Assembly: GCA_014650015.1 (NCBI GenBank)
Contig: BMUD01000025.1
Location: 1 to 64,000, forward strand
Origin: Streptomyces griseoloalbus
GTDB lineage: Bacteria; Actinomycetota; Actinomycetes; Streptomycetales; Streptomycetaceae
DNA: 64,000 nucleotides
Direction: 5' to 3'
Position numbers and translations under genes: made by a program. Below are positions 46,868 through 56,953 of the stretch, one piece after another (position 1 is the stretch's first letter; each line of letters begins with the position of its first letter). The notes below the pieces were generated by a model. The model did not search any database. It was not told the origin of the DNA and worked only from the letters and a program-made list of their open reading frames with translations.

Positions 46868-47083
46868 TCAGGACGCGGTCCGCGAGCGTCCGCGCAGCCA
46901 CCGGCGCAGGGCGTTCCGCAGGCGCCCACGGGCGGGGCGGCCCGCCAGGACGGCGCGCAGGCGCCCGTGGTCGCGGAGCTCGCGCACGACCTGCCAGTCG
47001 TTCACGCCCGGCGCGGGCGGGGGCGGCTCGCCGTGCTGCCGGGCCCGGTAGGTGTCGAGGAGGTACTGCTGAGTGAGGCTCAT
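46868..47083 (-). CDS. 71-residue basic protein of unknown function
   Basis: A small protein: MSLTQQYLLDTYRARQHGEP, a Pro stretch, then VNDWQVVRELRDHGRLRAVL and a very Arg-rich tail (RGRLRNALRRWLRGR). It is divergent from the ArsR-type regulator gene with a palindrome between them, so it may be its target. The family is recurrent in Streptomyces in this position as I recall. No function is known. Confidence 0.75.
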   Translation of the reverse strand: MSLTQQYLLDTYRARQHGEPPPPAPGVNDWQVVRELRDHGRLRAVLAGRPARGRLRNALRRWLRGRSRTAS

Positions 47084-47122
47084 GCCGCCCCAGGTTGCGC
47101 CGCCCCCGCCGTGAAGTCCCGC

Positions 47123-47145
47123 CGATTGACCGCGGCCGTCAATCG
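47123..47145. promoter_or_regulatory. palindromic operator between the 71-residue gene and the ArsR-type gene
   Basis: CGATTGAC (47123-47130), a 7-base GC centre and GTCAATCG (47138-47145) form a perfect 8-bp inverted repeat in a 100-base divergent gap. This is a typical ArsR-family operator layout, so self-regulation is likely. Confidence 0.75.
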
Positions 47146-47183
47146 AGGGCCGCGGTGTCAGTGGCGGGGTGCACCATGTGGGC

Positions 47184-48290
47184 ATGAGCGTGAGCATCGA
47201 CATCGCGGGGCTGCGGCCGGAGAGGACCGCCGTCGTGCCCTCACCCCTGGCCGAGCTCGGCATGGCGCTGCACGCGCTGTCCGAGCCGGGGCACCACCCG
47301 GGGCTCCAGGGCTGGGTGACGGGCGTGACCGCGCGCCTGGACCCGCACCTGGCGGACCGGATGTGCGAGGCGGACTTCCTGTGGCGGACGACGTTCTCGG
47401 ACCTGTTCCTGCCGAGCGCCGGCATCCCGGGCCGCAGGACGCTCCCGGGCGCCACGCTCGCCGAGGAGCTGGACCTGCTGGACAAGCTGTCGGACGAGCA
47501 GTTCGTGGACGCCGCCCTGGAGTTCACCTGCGCCCTCCCCTACAGCCTGCCGGGTCCCGGCCCGCTCACCGACGAGGGGCTGCGGCGCCGCTCGCTGGAG
47601 CTGGCCGCCGCGCGAGGGCCGCGGCAGGTGCTGTTCACCGAGCGGCTGCTGGCCGACCCGCCGCGGATCAGGGCCTGGCTGCGGCAGTTCCTCCAGGACT
47701 GCGACGAGGCGTTCTTCGCCGAGACGTGGTCCCGGCTGCGGCACCAGCTCGCCGCGGACACCCGACTCAAGACCGACCTGCTCCGGCACAAGGGCCTGCC
47801 CGAAGCGCTGGCCGCGGTGTCCCCCGCGGTGACACTCGACGGCACCGGCGACCGGATCACCGTCGACAAGCTGGGCGACGGCCGGACCGCCACGGGCGAC
47901 GGCGGACTGCTGTTGATCCCGACGAGCCTCGGCTGGCCGCACCTGATGGTGCTGCACCGGCACGGCTGGCAGCCGGTGCTGCACTACCCGGTCGGCTCCC
48001 CCGAGCTGGCCGCCCCGCCGACGGTCGAGCAGCTGGCCCTGCGAATGACCGCGCTGTCCCACCCGGTCCGCATGCGCATGTGCCGCCATCTCGCCCGCAG
48101 CGCCTACACCACCAGCGAGCTGGCCCAGGTGCACGGCGTGACGGCGCCGGAGATATCCCGGCACCTGAGCGTGCTGAAGAAGGCCGGGCTGATCACCACG
48201 CGCCGCCGCGGGCGGTACGTACTGCACCAGCTGGACGTGACGGTCGTGGCCCGGCTCGGCAGCGACTTCCTGGAGGGGATCCTGCGCTGA
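47184..48290 (+). CDS. ArsR-type winged-helix regulator with large N-terminal domain (DUF5937-like)
   Basis: A 368-residue regulator. The first 260 residues form an all-helical domain of the DUF5937 type (SPLAELGMALHALSEPGHHP and on), and residues about 270-360 are an ArsR winged helix (MTALSHPVRMRMCRHLARSA, then VTAPEISRHLSVLKKAGLIT). No metal-binding Cys pair is seen in the DNA-binding helix, so it is unlikely to sense arsenic. The ATG at 47184 is chosen because an in-frame ATG five codons earlier lies before a poor context. It faces the palindrome at 47123-47145. Confidence 0.88.
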   Translation: MSVSIDIAGLRPERTAVVPSPLAELGMALHALSEPGHHPGLQGWVTGVTARLDPHLADRMCEADFLWRTTFSDLFLPSAGIPGRRTLPGATLAEELDLLDKLSDEQFVDAALEFTCALPYSLPGPGPLTDEGLRRRSLELAAARGPRQVLFTERLLADPPRIRAWLRQFLQDCDEAFFAETWSRLRHQLAADTRLKTDLLRHKGLPEALAAVSPAVTLDGTGDRITVDKLGDGRTATGDGGLLLIPTSLGWPHLMVLHRHGWQPVLHYPVGSPELAAPPTVEQLALRMTALSHPVRMRMCRHLARSAYTTSELAQVHGVTAPEISRHLSVLKKAGLITTRRRGRYVLHQLDVTVVARLGSDFLEGILR

Positions 48291-48383
48291 GGCGCGCACC
48301 CGCGTCCGTCCGCCGAGGGCGCGCGCCAGGTGCGTCCCCCGGGCCACCGCGTGCGTCCCCTGGGAGCGCGCACCCCGCGTGCC

Positions 48384-49013
48384 TCAGTCGAAGCGGATGT
48401 GCCGCAGGCCGACGCCCGCCTGCCGCAGCCGGGTCCGCAGCCGTCCCTCGTGGTTGGGCCGCAGGGTCAGCCCGGCCAGGACGGCGATGCGGTCCGCCGT
48501 TTTCGGCACCGTCGTGTGGTCGGTCCACAGGTGCTCGGCGAACTCGGGCTCGGCCAGCCGCTCCAGACAGTGGTCGAGCTGCTTCACCGCCCAGTTCTCC
48601 CGGCGCGGACCGGCCTTGCCCATGACGGACCCGAGAAGGTGACCGACCTCGCGTTCCCGCAGCCGCCGCAGCACCGTCGCGCGTTCGGCGAGGAGGGTGA
48701 AGTGGCGTACGTCGTGGCCGAGTTCGCGCAGTCGGCCGACGGTCTGCGCGAAGTGGCCGGAGTCGGTGACGGTCATGGGGACGATCACCACGCCGTCGCG
48801 CCGGGTGAGGGCGAGGTCGAGGACCTCGACGACGCCCTGCCGCCAGGACGCCAAGTCCTGGAAGTCCCCGCGCAGGTCGGGCGGCAGCATGCGGTGCAGG
48901 CCGAACCCGGCGTGCTCCGGGTCGCAGATGACGCTGCCCGGCAGGCGGCGGCGTATCTCGTGTGCGGTCTGTGTCTTGCCGCCCCCGAAGGGGCCGTTGA
49001 TCCACAGGAGCAT
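48384..49013 (-). CDS. TmrB-like P-loop protein
   Basis: A 209-residue ATP/GTP-binding protein. The start MLLWINGPFGGGKTQTAHEI (P-loop GPFGGGKT, 7-14) is the same as in the TmrB tunicamycin-resistance family, and SVICDPEHAGFGLHRMLPP and HFTLLAERATVLRRLREREV fit adenylate-kinase-like folds. The family includes resistance to tunicamycin-type nucleosides and small-molecule kinases; the actual substrate here is unknown. It is convergent with the ArsR-type gene. Confidence 0.87.
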   Translation of the reverse strand: MLLWINGPFGGGKTQTAHEIRRRLPGSVICDPEHAGFGLHRMLPPDLRGDFQDLASWRQGVVEVLDLALTRRDGVVIVPMTVTDSGHFAQTVGRLRELGHDVRHFTLLAERATVLRRLREREVGHLLGSVMGKAGPRRENWAVKQLDHCLERLAEPEFAEHLWTDHTTVPKTADRIAVLAGLTLRPNHEGRLRTRLRQAGVGLRHIRFD

Positions 49014-49044
49014 GCGCAGACCCTACCGGCGCCGGAGCATCCGC

Positions 49045-49716
49045 TCAGCCGTGGCCGCCGGCCCGAACCAGCCCCGTCTCGTAGGCGAGGACGACCACCT
49101 GCACCCGGTCCCGCAGGCCCAGCTTGGTCAGGATGCGGCCCACGTGGGTCTTCACGGTCGCCTCGGAGAGCACCAGCCGGGCCGCGATCTCGCCGTTGGA
49201 CAGGCCCTGCGCGACCAGCACCATGACCTCCCGCTCGCGCTCGGTGAGCCGTTCCAGTTCCTTGTGCGCGGGCTGCTTGCCCGCGCTGGGCAGCATCGGC
49301 GCGAAGCGGTCCAGGAGCCGGCGGGTGGTGGAGGGGGCGACCACGGCGTCGCCGCTGTGCACCGCGCGGATCGCGGCGAGCAGTTCGCCCGGCGGCACGT
49401 CCTTGAGCATGAAGCCGGACGCCCCCGCCTTCAGCCCGGAGAAGGCGTACTCGTCGAGGTCGAAGGTGGTGAGGATCAGCACCTTCGGCGGGTCGGTGTC
49501 CGCACAGATCCTGCGGGTCGCCTCCACGCCGTCGAGCTTGGGCATACGGACGTCCATCAGCACCACGTCGACGGCGGTGGACCGCAGCGCCTCCAGGGCC
49601 TCGACGCCGTTGCCCGCCTCCGCCACGACGTCCATGTCCGGCTGGGCGGCGAGCACCATCCGGAATCCGGTGCGCAGCAGCACCTGGTCGTCGACGAGCA
49701 TCACGCGGATCGTCAT
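49045..49716 (-). CDS. NarL/LuxR-family response regulator
   Basis: A 223-residue response regulator. The receiver has MLVDDQ (6-11), phospho-Asp55 ([11 protein letters not shown]) and Lys in FMLKDVPP; the LuxR-type helix-turn-helix is [20 protein letters not shown] and on. It works with the kinase gene 71 bases upstream on the same strand. Target genes are unknown. Confidence 0.95.
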   Translation of the reverse strand: MTIRVMLVDDQVLLRTGFRMVLAAQPDMDVVAEAGNGVEALEALRSTAVDVVLMDVRMPKLDGVEATRRICADTDPPKVLILTTFDLDEYAFSGLKAGASGFMLKDVPPGELLAAIRAVHSGDAVVAPSTTRRLLDRFAPMLPSAGKQPAHKELERLTEREREVMVLVAQGLSNGEIAARLVLSEATVKTHVGRILTKLGLRDRVQVVVLAYETGLVRAGGHG

Positions 49717-49787
49717 CGGGGCCTCTTCCGTTCAGCAGGTGGTCTCAAAGGTCGTTACAGGTGTCAACAAAGGGCGCGCGTAGACGT

Positions 49788-50990
49788 CTAATGCGCTTGT
49801 TTGAGCGGCAGCAGGGCACTGATGCGGAATCCTCCGCCGGGGCGCGGACCCGCGTCCAGCGTGCCGCCGACCATGCCGACCCGCTCCCGCATGCCGATCA
49901 GGCCGTGGCCCTGGCCGTCGAAGCCGCCCTCCTCGTACAGCTCGTGCGGCGCGCCCTTGCCGTCGTCCTCCACGAGCAGGCCCAGCCCGTCGTCGAAGTA
50001 CACCAGGCGCACACTGGCACCCACGTCGGAGCCGCCGTGCTTGCGGGTGTTGGTGAGCGCCTCCTGCACGATGCGGTACGCGGTGAGCTCGACACCGCTG
50101 GGCAGCGGACGCGGGGTGCCCTCGATCCTGAAGTCCACGGGCAGTCCGGACTGCCGGCACTGCTCGACGAGGTCCTCGATCTGCTGCACGTCCGGCTGCG
50201 GCACGTACTCCCCGGCCTCCTGGTGCTCGCCGGTGCGCAGCACGCCGAGCAGGCGGCGCATCTCGGCGAGGGCCTGGCGGCCGGTGGAGGAGATGGTCTC
50301 CAGGGCCTTCTTCGCCTGGTCGGGGGCGGCGTCGAGGACGTAGGCGGCGCCGTCGGCCTGCACCACCATCACCGACACGTTGTGCGCGACGACGTCGTGC
50401 AGCTCGCGGGCTATCCGGGCGCGTTCGGCGGCGACCGCGACCTTGGACTGTGCCTCGCGCTCCTTCTCCAGCCGGGCGGCGCGCTCCTCCAGCTGCGCGA
50501 AGTACGCGCGGCGGGTGCGGATGGAGTCGCCGAGCACCCAGGCGAGGGCGAACGGCACGGCCTGGAAGATCATTATGGCGATGTTGCCCGCCGCGCTCGT
50601 GTCGTCGTTGGGCCAGCGCAACTGCGCCAGCGGGGCCGCGCACAGACCGGCGGTCAGCGCGAGGCGGGAGGCCCAGCGGGCACCGACCGCCGCGACCGTG
50701 TAGACGATCACCAGCAGGGCGAAGTCGGCGGGCAGCGGCGCCACGTCCGTGATCAGCTGGCCCGCGCCCACCGCGACGCCGAGGATCAGCATCCGCTCGG
50801 GCATCCGCCGGCGCAGCGCGGCGACCAGGGACAGCAGCAGCATGACCGGCACGACGAGGGCCGGCAGTTCCGTCCCCTGGGCCTCCTCCAGGTTCGCTCC
50901 GCCGATCACCGAAATCCCGAACAGGACCGCGGCCCAGAAGCCGTCGACCCATGCCGGGTGCCTGCGGAGGAAGTCATAGAGGCGCTGCAC
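49788..50990 (-). CDS. NarL-type sensor histidine kinase
   Basis: A 400-residue HisKA_3 kinase. About four to five membrane helices (residues 18-155), a coiled linker ([20 protein letters not shown]), the phosphoacceptor motif [18 protein letters not shown] (His198) and an ATPase domain with [13 protein letters not shown] and [11 protein letters not shown]. It is the partner of the response regulator downstream. The sensor is short and buried in the membrane, so the signal may be membrane state. Confidence 0.95.
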   Translation of the reverse strand: MQRLYDFLRRHPAWVDGFWAAVLFGISVIGGANLEEAQGTELPALVVPVMLLLSLVAALRRRMPERMLILGVAVGAGQLITDVAPLPADFALLVIVYTVAAVGARWASRLALTAGLCAAPLAQLRWPNDDTSAAGNIAIMIFQAVPFALAWVLGDSIRTRRAYFAQLEERAARLEKEREAQSKVAVAAERARIARELHDVVAHNVSVMVVQADGAAYVLDAAPDQAKKALETISSTGRQALAEMRRLLGVLRTGEHQEAGEYVPQPDVQQIEDLVEQCRQSGLPVDFRIEGTPRPLPSGVELTAYRIVQEALTNTRKHGGSDVGASVRLVYFDDGLGLLVEDDGKGAPHELYEEGGFDGQGHGLIGMRERVGMVGGTLDAGPRPGGGFRISALLPLKQAH

Positions 50991-51108
50991 GTAACCCAGC
51001 GTAGGGAAGGGAAATGCGTGCAGGGGTCAACCGGAGGGCCGATCCCCGGTCGGTACGTGTACTCCGCAAGGTGGAGGACCGGCCTCCCCACCCGCTTAAC
51101 CTGGGCGG

Positions 51109-51144
51109 GTGACAGCGGAGACGGCGGGCGCGTGGAACCGGTGA
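51109..51144 (+). CDS. possible 11-codon upstream frame before the MidA-like gene
   Basis: TAACCT (51097-51102) is 6 bases before a GTG at 51109 that opens [11 protein letters not shown] and stops at 51144, overlapping the start of the methyltransferase in another frame. Either a leaderless upstream peptide couples translation, or an indel has moved the true N-terminus out of frame. Confidence 0.4.
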   Translation: MTAETAGAWNR

Positions 51145-52148
51145 CGGCAGGGGCCGCGGAAGGCGACTGGCGCGGCTGGCGTGCGGCGGCCGAGGCCGCC
51201 CTGTACGGGCCGGACGGCTTCTACCGCAGGCCCGAGGGTCCGGCCGGGCACTTCCGTACGTCGGTGCACGCCTCCCCGCTGTTCGCCGCCGCCGTGGCGC
51301 GGCTGCTGTGCCGGGTCGACGAGGCGCTGGGGCGGCCCGCGGTGCTCGACTTCGTGGACATGGCGGCCGGACGCGGCGAACTGGTCACCGGCGTGCTCGC
51401 CGCGCTGCCCGCCGACGTGGCGGCACGCGCGCGTGCCCGCGCCGTCGACCTCGCCGGGCGTCCCGCCGGACTCGATCACCGGATCGAGTGGCGCACCGAA
51501 CCCCCGGAGCGGATCACGGGGCTGCTCTTCGCCAACGAGTGGCTGGACAACGTGCCCGTCGAGGTCGTCGAGGTGGACTCCGCCGGCGTACCCCGGCTGG
51601 TGCTGGTGCGGGCGGACGGGACGGAACGGCTCGGGGAGCCGGTCTCGGGCGCGGAGGCCGAGTGGCTGGCACGGTGGTGGCCGCTGGGGGCGCGGGAGGG
51701 GCTGCGCGCGGAGATCGGGCTGCCCCGGGACCGGGCCTGGGCGGCGGCGGCAGGAACGCTCGCGCGGGGGCTCGCCGTCGCCGTGGACTACGCGCACACG
51801 GCCGGCGCGCGCCCGCCGTTCGGGACGCTCACGGCGTTCCGGGAGGGGCGGGAGACGACGCCCGTGCCGGACGGGTCGTGCGACCTCACGGCCCATGTCG
51901 CCCTGGACGCGTGCGCCACGGCCTGCGCGCTTCCCGGCGCACGCCTGCTGCCGCAACGCGAGGCCCTGCGCGCCCTGGGGCTCAGCGGCGCACGCCCCCC
52001 GCTCGCGCTGGCGTCCACCGACCCCGCCGGGTACGTACGCGCCCTCGCGAGCGCCGGAGAGGCCGCCGAACTCACCGCGCCGGGCGGGCTCGGCGACTTC
52101 GGGTGGCTGGTGCAGCCGGTGGGAATCGCCGACGTGCTCGGCGGTTGA
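51132..52148 (+). CDS. MidA/NDUFAF7-family protein arginine methyltransferase-like
   Basis: A 338-residue SAM-dependent methyltransferase. [20 protein letters not shown] is motif [19 protein letters not shown] matches the NDUFAF7/MidA signature (AHEFFDxLP type), and [10 protein letters not shown] and a late DLTAHVAL agree. Human NDUFAF7 methylates an Arg of complex I subunit NDUFS2; here the convergent neighbour encodes NuoD, the bacterial NDUFS2. GTG at 51132 or 51141 is the likely start; 51109 is out of frame. Function is inferred from family and neighbour. Confidence 0.82.
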   Translation: MEPVTAGAAEGDWRGWRAAAEAALYGPDGFYRRPEGPAGHFRTSVHASPLFAAAVARLLCRVDEALGRPAVLDFVDMAAGRGELVTGVLAALPADVAARARARAVDLAGRPAGLDHRIEWRTEPPERITGLLFANEWLDNVPVEVVEVDSAGVPRLVLVRADGTERLGEPVSGAEAEWLARWWPLGAREGLRAEIGLPRDRAWAAAAGTLARGLAVAVDYAHTAGARPPFGTLTAFREGRETTPVPDGSCDLTAHVALDACATACALPGARLLPQREALRALGLSGARPPLALASTDPAGYVRALASAGEAAELTAPGGLGDFGWLVQPVGIADVLGG

Positions 52149-52160
52149 CCCCGGCCGGGG

Positions 52161-53312
52161 TCACTTGTCGATGTCGCCCACCACGAAGAACATCGACCCC
52201 AGGATCGCCACCATGTCCGCGACCAGCGTCCCCGGCAGCAGCTCGGTGAGCGCCTGGATGTTGTTGTAGGACGCCGAGCGCAGCTTCAGCCGGTACGGGG
52301 TCTTCTCGCCCTTGCTGACCAGGTAGTAGCCGTTGATGCCGAGCGGGTTCTCGGTCCAGGCGTACGTGTGCCCCTCGGGCGCCTTGAGGACCTTGGGGAG
52401 CCGCTGGTTGACCGGGCCCGGGGGCAGCTCGGCGAGCCGGTCGAGGCAGGCCTCGGCGAGGTCGAGGGCGTTGTGGGTCTGCTCCAGGAGGCACTCGAAG
52501 CGGGCGAGACAGTCGCCCTCCTCGCGGGTCACCACCTTCAGGACGTCGCCCAGTTCGCCGTAGGCGAGGTACGGCTCGTCGCGGCGCAGGTCGAAGTCGA
52601 CGCCCGAGCCGCGCGCGATCGGCCCGCTCACGCCGTACCCGTGCACGGCCTCGGGGGACAGCACGCCGACGCCGCGCGTGCGGCCCCGGAAGATCTCGTT
52701 GCCGAGCACCAGGTCGTCGAAGCGGTCCATGCGGGAGCGCACATCGGCGACGGCGCCGCGCGCGCGTGTGGTCCATCCCGCCGGCAGGTCCTCCTTGAGG
52801 CCGCCCACGCGGTTGAACATGTAGTGCATGCGCCCGCCGGAGACCTCCTCCATGACGTGCTGGAGTTCCTCGCGCTCCCGGAAGGCGTAGAAGATCGGGG
52901 TGATGCCGCCGAGTTCCAGCGGATAGGAGCCGAGGAACATCAGGTGGTTGAGCACCCGGTTCAGCTCCGCGAGGAGCGTGCGCAGCCACACCGCGCGCTC
53001 GGGGACCTCCATGCCGAGCATCCGCTCCACGGCGAGGACCACGCCCAGCTCGTTGGAGAAGGCCGACAGCCAGTCGTGGCGGTTGGCCAGCATGATGATC
53101 TGGCGGTAGTCGCGGGCCTCGAACAGTTTCTCCGCGCCCCGGTGCATATAGCCGATCACGGGCTCCGCGCGGGTGATGCGCTCACCGTCCAGGAGGAGCT
53201 TCAGCCGCAGCACGCCGTGCGTGGACGGGTGCTGGGGCCCGATGTTGAGCACCATGTCGGTGCTCTCCGCCGCGCCGCCGATACCGACCATGGTCTCCGT
53301 CGTAGGAGTCAT
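52161..53312 (-). CDS. nuoD: NADH-quinone oxidoreductase subunit D, orphan copy
   Basis: A 383-residue complex I 49-kDa-type subunit that helps form the quinone pocket. [20 protein letters not shown] (about 22-41), [18 protein letters not shown] (54-71, Arg58 in HRG) and a C-terminus ending [12 protein letters not shown] are intact. No other nuo gene is present, so it is an orphan outside the main nuo operon, as in S. coelicolor (nuoD2, from memory). ATG 53312 has GGAG upstream. The convergent neighbour is a MidA-type methyltransferase gene. Confidence 0.95.
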   Translation of the reverse strand: MTPTTETMVGIGGAAESTDMVLNIGPQHPSTHGVLRLKLLLDGERITRAEPVIGYMHRGAEKLFEARDYRQIIMLANRHDWLSAFSNELGVVLAVERMLGMEVPERAVWLRTLLAELNRVLNHLMFLGSYPLELGGITPIFYAFREREELQHVMEEVSGGRMHYMFNRVGGLKEDLPAGWTTRARGAVADVRSRMDRFDDLVLGNEIFRGRTRGVGVLSPEAVHGYGVSGPIARGSGVDFDLRRDEPYLAYGELGDVLKVVTREEGDCLARFECLLEQTHNALDLAEACLDRLAELPPGPVNQRLPKVLKAPEGHTYAWTENPLGINGYYLVSKGEKTPYRLKLRSASYNNIQALTELLPGTLVADMVAILGSMFFVVGDIDK

Positions 53313-53331
53313 GAACACAGTCTCTCCTACG
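53301..53331. promoter_or_regulatory. inverted repeat between nuoD and the PH-domain gene
   Basis: CGTAGGAG (53301-53308) and CTCCTACG (53324-53331) are exact inverted copies around 15 bases. The right arm includes the nuoD ribosome site and the PH gene's TACGCT -10 begins at 53332, so a protein or hairpin here could control both divergent genes. Confidence 0.55.
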
Positions 53332-53343
53332 TACGCTGGCCTC

Positions 53344-53907
53344 ATGGAGACGGGGAGCCCGCACGACACGGGGACAGCGGGAACGGGCGGGCACGCGGAG
53401 GCGTCCGGTGGCGCGCAGACGCGGGGGCCGGTGGTCCCGGGGGACGAGCCGGTGTGGATCGCGCTGCCGCCGGGGCTGCTGAAGGTGCGGCGGCTGATGC
53501 TGGCGGTGTGGCTGGGGCTGCTGACCCTGGCCACCGGGCTGGTGCCGGGGCTGCTGGCCGGGCCCGTCTGGGCCGCCTTCGCGGTGCTGCCGCTGGCCCT
53601 GCTGATCTGGGGCTGGGTGCTGCTGGAGCGGAACTGGCGGTCCTGGCGGTACGCGGAGCGCGCCGACGACCTGCTGATCAGCCGGGGCGTGCTGTGGCGC
53701 AAGGAGACGGTGGTGCCGTACGGGCGGATGCAGCTGGTCGAGGTCACCTCGGGGCCCGTCGAACGGCACTTCGGGCTGGCCAGTGTGCAGCTGCACACGG
53801 CGGCCGCGGCGACCGACGCCACCATCCCCGGCCTCGAGCCGGCCGAGGCGGAACGGCTGCGCGACCGGCTCACGGAGCTCGGCGAGGCCCGATCGGCGGG
53901 GCTGTGA
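53344..53907 (+). CDS. PH-domain membrane protein (YdbS-like)
   Basis: A 187-residue protein with a Gly-rich cytoplasmic start, two membrane helices (about 52-95) and a bacterial PH domain ([20 protein letters not shown] and [20 protein letters not shown]). Such pairs (YdbS/YdbT) are membrane proteins of unclear role linked to envelope stress in Bacillus. ATG 53344 lies 6 bases after TACGCT. It is coupled to the larger PH gene by a GTGA overlap. Confidence 0.87.
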   Translation: METGSPHDTGTAGTGGHAEASGGAQTRGPVVPGDEPVWIALPPGLLKVRRLMLAVWLGLLTLATGLVPGLLAGPVWAAFAVLPLALLIWGWVLLERNWRSWRYAERADDLLISRGVLWRKETVVPYGRMQLVEVTSGPVERHFGLASVQLHTAAAATDATIPGLEPAEAERLRDRLTELGEARSAGL

Positions 53908-55238
53908 CGTCCCCGGACGTCCACGAGGGCGTCTGCGGGCGGCCGCCCGTCACCGAGCGGCGGCTGCACCCCGTCACGCCGCTCAGACGGGCGTGGGCGC
54001 CCGTCGCGGTGCTGATCGGGTGGGCGCTGCACGACCCCGACCAGGCGCAGCGCCAGCTCGCCCGGCTGACGACGACCACCCTGCTGCTCGCCCTGGCCGT
54101 GCTCATCCCGGCCGCCGCCCTCTACGGATTCCTGACCTGGTGGTACACCCACTTCGCGGTGACCGAGAGCGAACTGCGCATTCGTACCGGACTGCTGTTC
54201 CGGCGCACCGCGCACATCCGGCTGGAGCGGATCCAGGCCATCGACGTCACCCAGCCGCTGCTCGCGCGGGTCGCGGGCGTGGCGAAACTCAAACTCGACG
54301 TCATAGGGACCGACAAGAAGGACGAGCTCGCCTTCCTGGGCGCCGACGAGGCGCGGGCGCTGCGCGCGGAGCTCCTCGCGCGGGCGGCGGGTTTCGCACC
54401 GGAGACCGCGCACGAGGTCGGCGAGGCGCCGTCCCGGGAGATGCTGCGGGTGCCGCCGGGCGTCCTCGCCGTCTCCCTCGTGCTCACCGGCGCGACCTGG
54501 GGCTGGCTCCTCGTCGCCGCCGTGGTGGTGCCGCTGCTGTGGATGGCCACCCACAGCCTGTGGACCGTGCTCGCCGCGGCCGTGCCGCTGCTCGGCGCGG
54601 CGGGCGCGAGCAGTGTGGGCCGGTTCGTCGCCGAGTACGACTGGACCCTCGGCGAGTCGCCGGACGGACTGCGCATCGACCACGGGCTGCTGGACCGGGC
54701 GCACGAGACGGTCCCACCGGGGCGCGTGCAGACCGTGCGGCTCGTCGAGCCGCTGCTGTGGCGGCGGCGCGGCTGGGTACGCGTGGAGCTCGACGTGGCG
54801 GGGTCGTCCAACTCCCTGCTGCTGCCGGTCGCTCCGCGCGAGATCGCCGAGTCGGTCGTCGCGCGGGTGCTGCCCGGGGTGAGTGTGCCGCCGCGCGAGG
54901 CGATCGGCCGCCCGCCGCGACGCGCGCGGTGGTGCGTGCCGGTGTGGTGGCGCGGCTACGGGCTGGCCGTCACCGACGCGGTGTTCGCGGCCCGCCACGG
55001 GCTGCTGCGGCGCAGCCTGTCCCTGGTGCCGCACGCCAAGGTGCAGAGCGTACGGCTGGTCCAGGGCCCCTGGCAGCGGGCCCGGGGCGTCGCCGACGTG
55101 CATGTGGACACCGGCGCGAACAAGTCGGTCACGGCCCGCCTCCGGGACGCCGACGAGGCGGCGGACCTGTTGCGGGCCCAGGCGGAGAGGTCCCGCACGG
55201 GCCGCGGGGACGCCCGCCCGGACCGCTGGATGGCGTGA
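53904..55238 (+). CDS. PH-domain membrane protein (YdbT-like, three PH domains)
   Basis: A 444-residue protein with two pairs of membrane helices and repeated bPH2 domains: [40 protein letters not shown] and [20 protein letters not shown] each mark one domain. It starts with GTG at 53904 inside the preceding stop (GTGA), so both PH proteins are made together and likely act as a complex. It ends at a perfect hairpin terminator. Confidence 0.9.
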   Translation: MTSPDVHEGVCGRPPVTERRLHPVTPLRRAWAPVAVLIGWALHDPDQAQRQLARLTTTTLLLALAVLIPAAALYGFLTWWYTHFAVTESELRIRTGLLFRRTAHIRLERIQAIDVTQPLLARVAGVAKLKLDVIGTDKKDELAFLGADEARALRAELLARAAGFAPETAHEVGEAPSREMLRVPPGVLAVSLVLTGATWGWLLVAAVVVPLLWMATHSLWTVLAAAVPLLGAAGASSVGRFVAEYDWTLGESPDGLRIDHGLLDRAHETVPPGRVQTVRLVEPLLWRRRGWVRVELDVAGSSNSLLLPVAPREIAESVVARVLPGVSVPPREAIGRPPRRARWCVPVWWRGYGLAVTDAVFAARHGLLRRSLSLVPHAKVQSVRLVQGPWQRARGVADVHVDTGANKSVTARLRDADEAADLLRAQAERSRTGRGDARPDRWMA

Positions 55239-55247
55239 GAAGAACGC

Positions 55248-55286
55248 CGACGGGGCCCCGCGCGGTGTGTGCGCGGGGCCCCGTCG
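55248..55286. terminator. perfect 16-bp bidirectional terminator
   Basis: CGACGGGGCCCCGCGC (55248-55263), a 7-base loop and its exact inverse (55271-55286) lie between converging genes. Confidence 0.9.
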
Positions 55287-55310
55287 GGTGTGGCCGGTGG
55301 TCCGGGACCG

Positions 55311-56642
55311 TCAGGACGCCGCGCTGCGCAGGCCCTGGACGTCGATGTGCTCCGTCTCGTCGTGTGCGGTCAGGTCGATGACCTGACCGATGCCGCGCGC
55401 GTCCTCGTCGGCGGGCTTGAACCCCGCCTCGGCCTCGGCCTTGTGCAGCGCGAGCGCCTCCTGGCCGACGACATCGGCGAGGTCCTCGTTCTGGACGGCG
55501 TCCAGGCCGGACCCTCCCGTGTCCTTCTTCGTCCCGAAGAAGTCGAACCCGCCCTCGGACACCTGCCGCCGTGCGGGCGCGGTCGGCGGTACGACGGCCA
55601 CCGCGGTGGGCACGGTGAAGTGTCCGGAGGCCTGCCGCACGGGCTGGGCCGCGGGAGCGTCCGCCGCGGGGGAGGCGGCCGTGCGCTCGTGATCGCCGAC
55701 CGCCTCGGACCGCCCCTCGGCGTCGTCCTCCTGCGCCGGCTTTGGCTTGGACTTCTTCGTGGGCTCGGGGCCGTCGTCCTCGGGGCTGCCGTCACCCTTC
55801 GAGGGGCCGTTCCGCTTCGGGGAGCGCTCGGCCCCGGCCGCAGCACCGGCCGCCCGGTCGGCGTCCGCGGTCCGCGCGGCCCGGTCGGCGGTGGCCTTCT
55901 CCGCCGGGCCGACGGCGTCGGCGCCGTCCCCGGGGTTCTGGTCCGTGGCGTCCCCGGCATTCCCGTCCGCGGCTGCCCCGGCGTCCCCGGCGAGCCGCGC
56001 CAGTGCCCCGTCGGCCCGCAGGTACAGCTTGGACCCCTCCGGCGAGAAGACCGCCGGAGCCGTCGGCTCCGCCTGGGCAGCGGTCTCGTTCCCGCTCGCC
56101 GCCACCGTCTCCGTCCCGGGTGCCCCCGCGGGTGCCTCCGCGTCGGATGCCGTCGACGGCCCCGCCGGCAGCGCGGGGGCCGGAACGGCGGCCTCTATCT
56201 CGAGCACCCGGCGTTCCTCCAGGGCGCTCGCCCGGTCGACCTCCGCCGCGGCGTACCGCCGCAGCAGCGCCGCGTGTTCGTTGCGCAGTCCCGCGAGTTC
56301 GGCGCGCTTGGCGCGCAGCCGCTGCTCCAGCTTCGTCCGCAGCTCGCGCGACTCCTCGAGGTCCGACTCCAATTCGGCGACCCGCTCCTCGAAACGCCAC
56401 TCGTCACTCGCACGCGCGCGCGTGAGATCGGCGACGCGTTTGCCCGCCTGGGTGTCCCAGTGCCGCATGACGACGGCGCCGGCCACCGCCGTGGCCGCGG
56501 CGGCCGCGGCCAGGACGCGAAGCACCATCGGTTGCGTGAACACCCAGGGCCCCAGGGCGCAGACGAGGGAGACGCCCGCGATCGCCGACGGGGGCAGCAT
56601 CCTGTGCAGGGGCGGGGAATGACGGTGACGTCCACGTGGCAT
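55311..56642 (-). CDS. membrane-anchored coiled-coil protein with long disordered tail
   Basis: A 443-residue protein. Two membrane helices near the start (AIAGVSLVCALGPWVFTQ; VLRVLAAAAAATAVAGAVVM), a coiled coil of about 75 residues (RFEERVAELESDLEESRELR to VDRASALEERRVLE), then about 250 residues of disordered Ala/Gly/Asp/Pro sequence ending in a conserved acidic tail (ADVVGQEALALHKAEAEAGF). It is reminiscent of secreted-structure or divisome scaffolds, but no family is recognised. ATG 56642 is chosen over an upstream frame of about 25 codons. Confidence 0.8.
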   Translation of the reverse strand: MPRGRHRHSPPLHRMLPPSAIAGVSLVCALGPWVFTQPMVLRVLAAAAAATAVAGAVVMRHWDTQAGKRVADLTRARASDEWRFEERVAELESDLEESRELRTKLEQRLRAKRAELAGLRNEHAALLRRYAAAEVDRASALEERRVLEIEAAVPAPALPAGPSTASDAEAPAGAPGTETVAASGNETAAQAEPTAPAVFSPEGSKLYLRADGALARLAGDAGAAADGNAGDATDQNPGDGADAVGPAEKATADRAARTADADRAAGAAAGAERSPKRNGPSKGDGSPEDDGPEPTKKSKPKPAQEDDAEGRSEAVGDHERTAASPAADAPAAQPVRQASGHFTVPTAVAVVPPTAPARRQVSEGGFDFFGTKKDTGGSGLDAVQNEDLADVVGQEALALHKAEAEAGFKPADEDARGIGQVIDLTAHDETEHIDVQGLRSAAS

Positions 56643-56953
56643 GGCCAGAAACTTACCGCGCGTAGGCGAATGATGGTGCCCCGCCCCGTAAAAACAAAGC
56701 CACACCGAGGGTTTCACAGGGCATCAGGGAACTCGACTCAAGCGCGAATAGACACATTGCCCAATTTCATCAAGATCATTTCATCACCGGACCGTCTTCC
56801 GAAGGCGCTTCCGGACATGGTCGCGAAGACGGTGAAGTCGCTTTCGCCGCATTCCACTTCCGTATGTCCGCACCACCGGACCGCCCGTCCGGACAACCAC
56901 CCGCACGGAGGGAACCTCCGCCCCGGGGACTCCGTCCTAGAGGGCGCAATACG

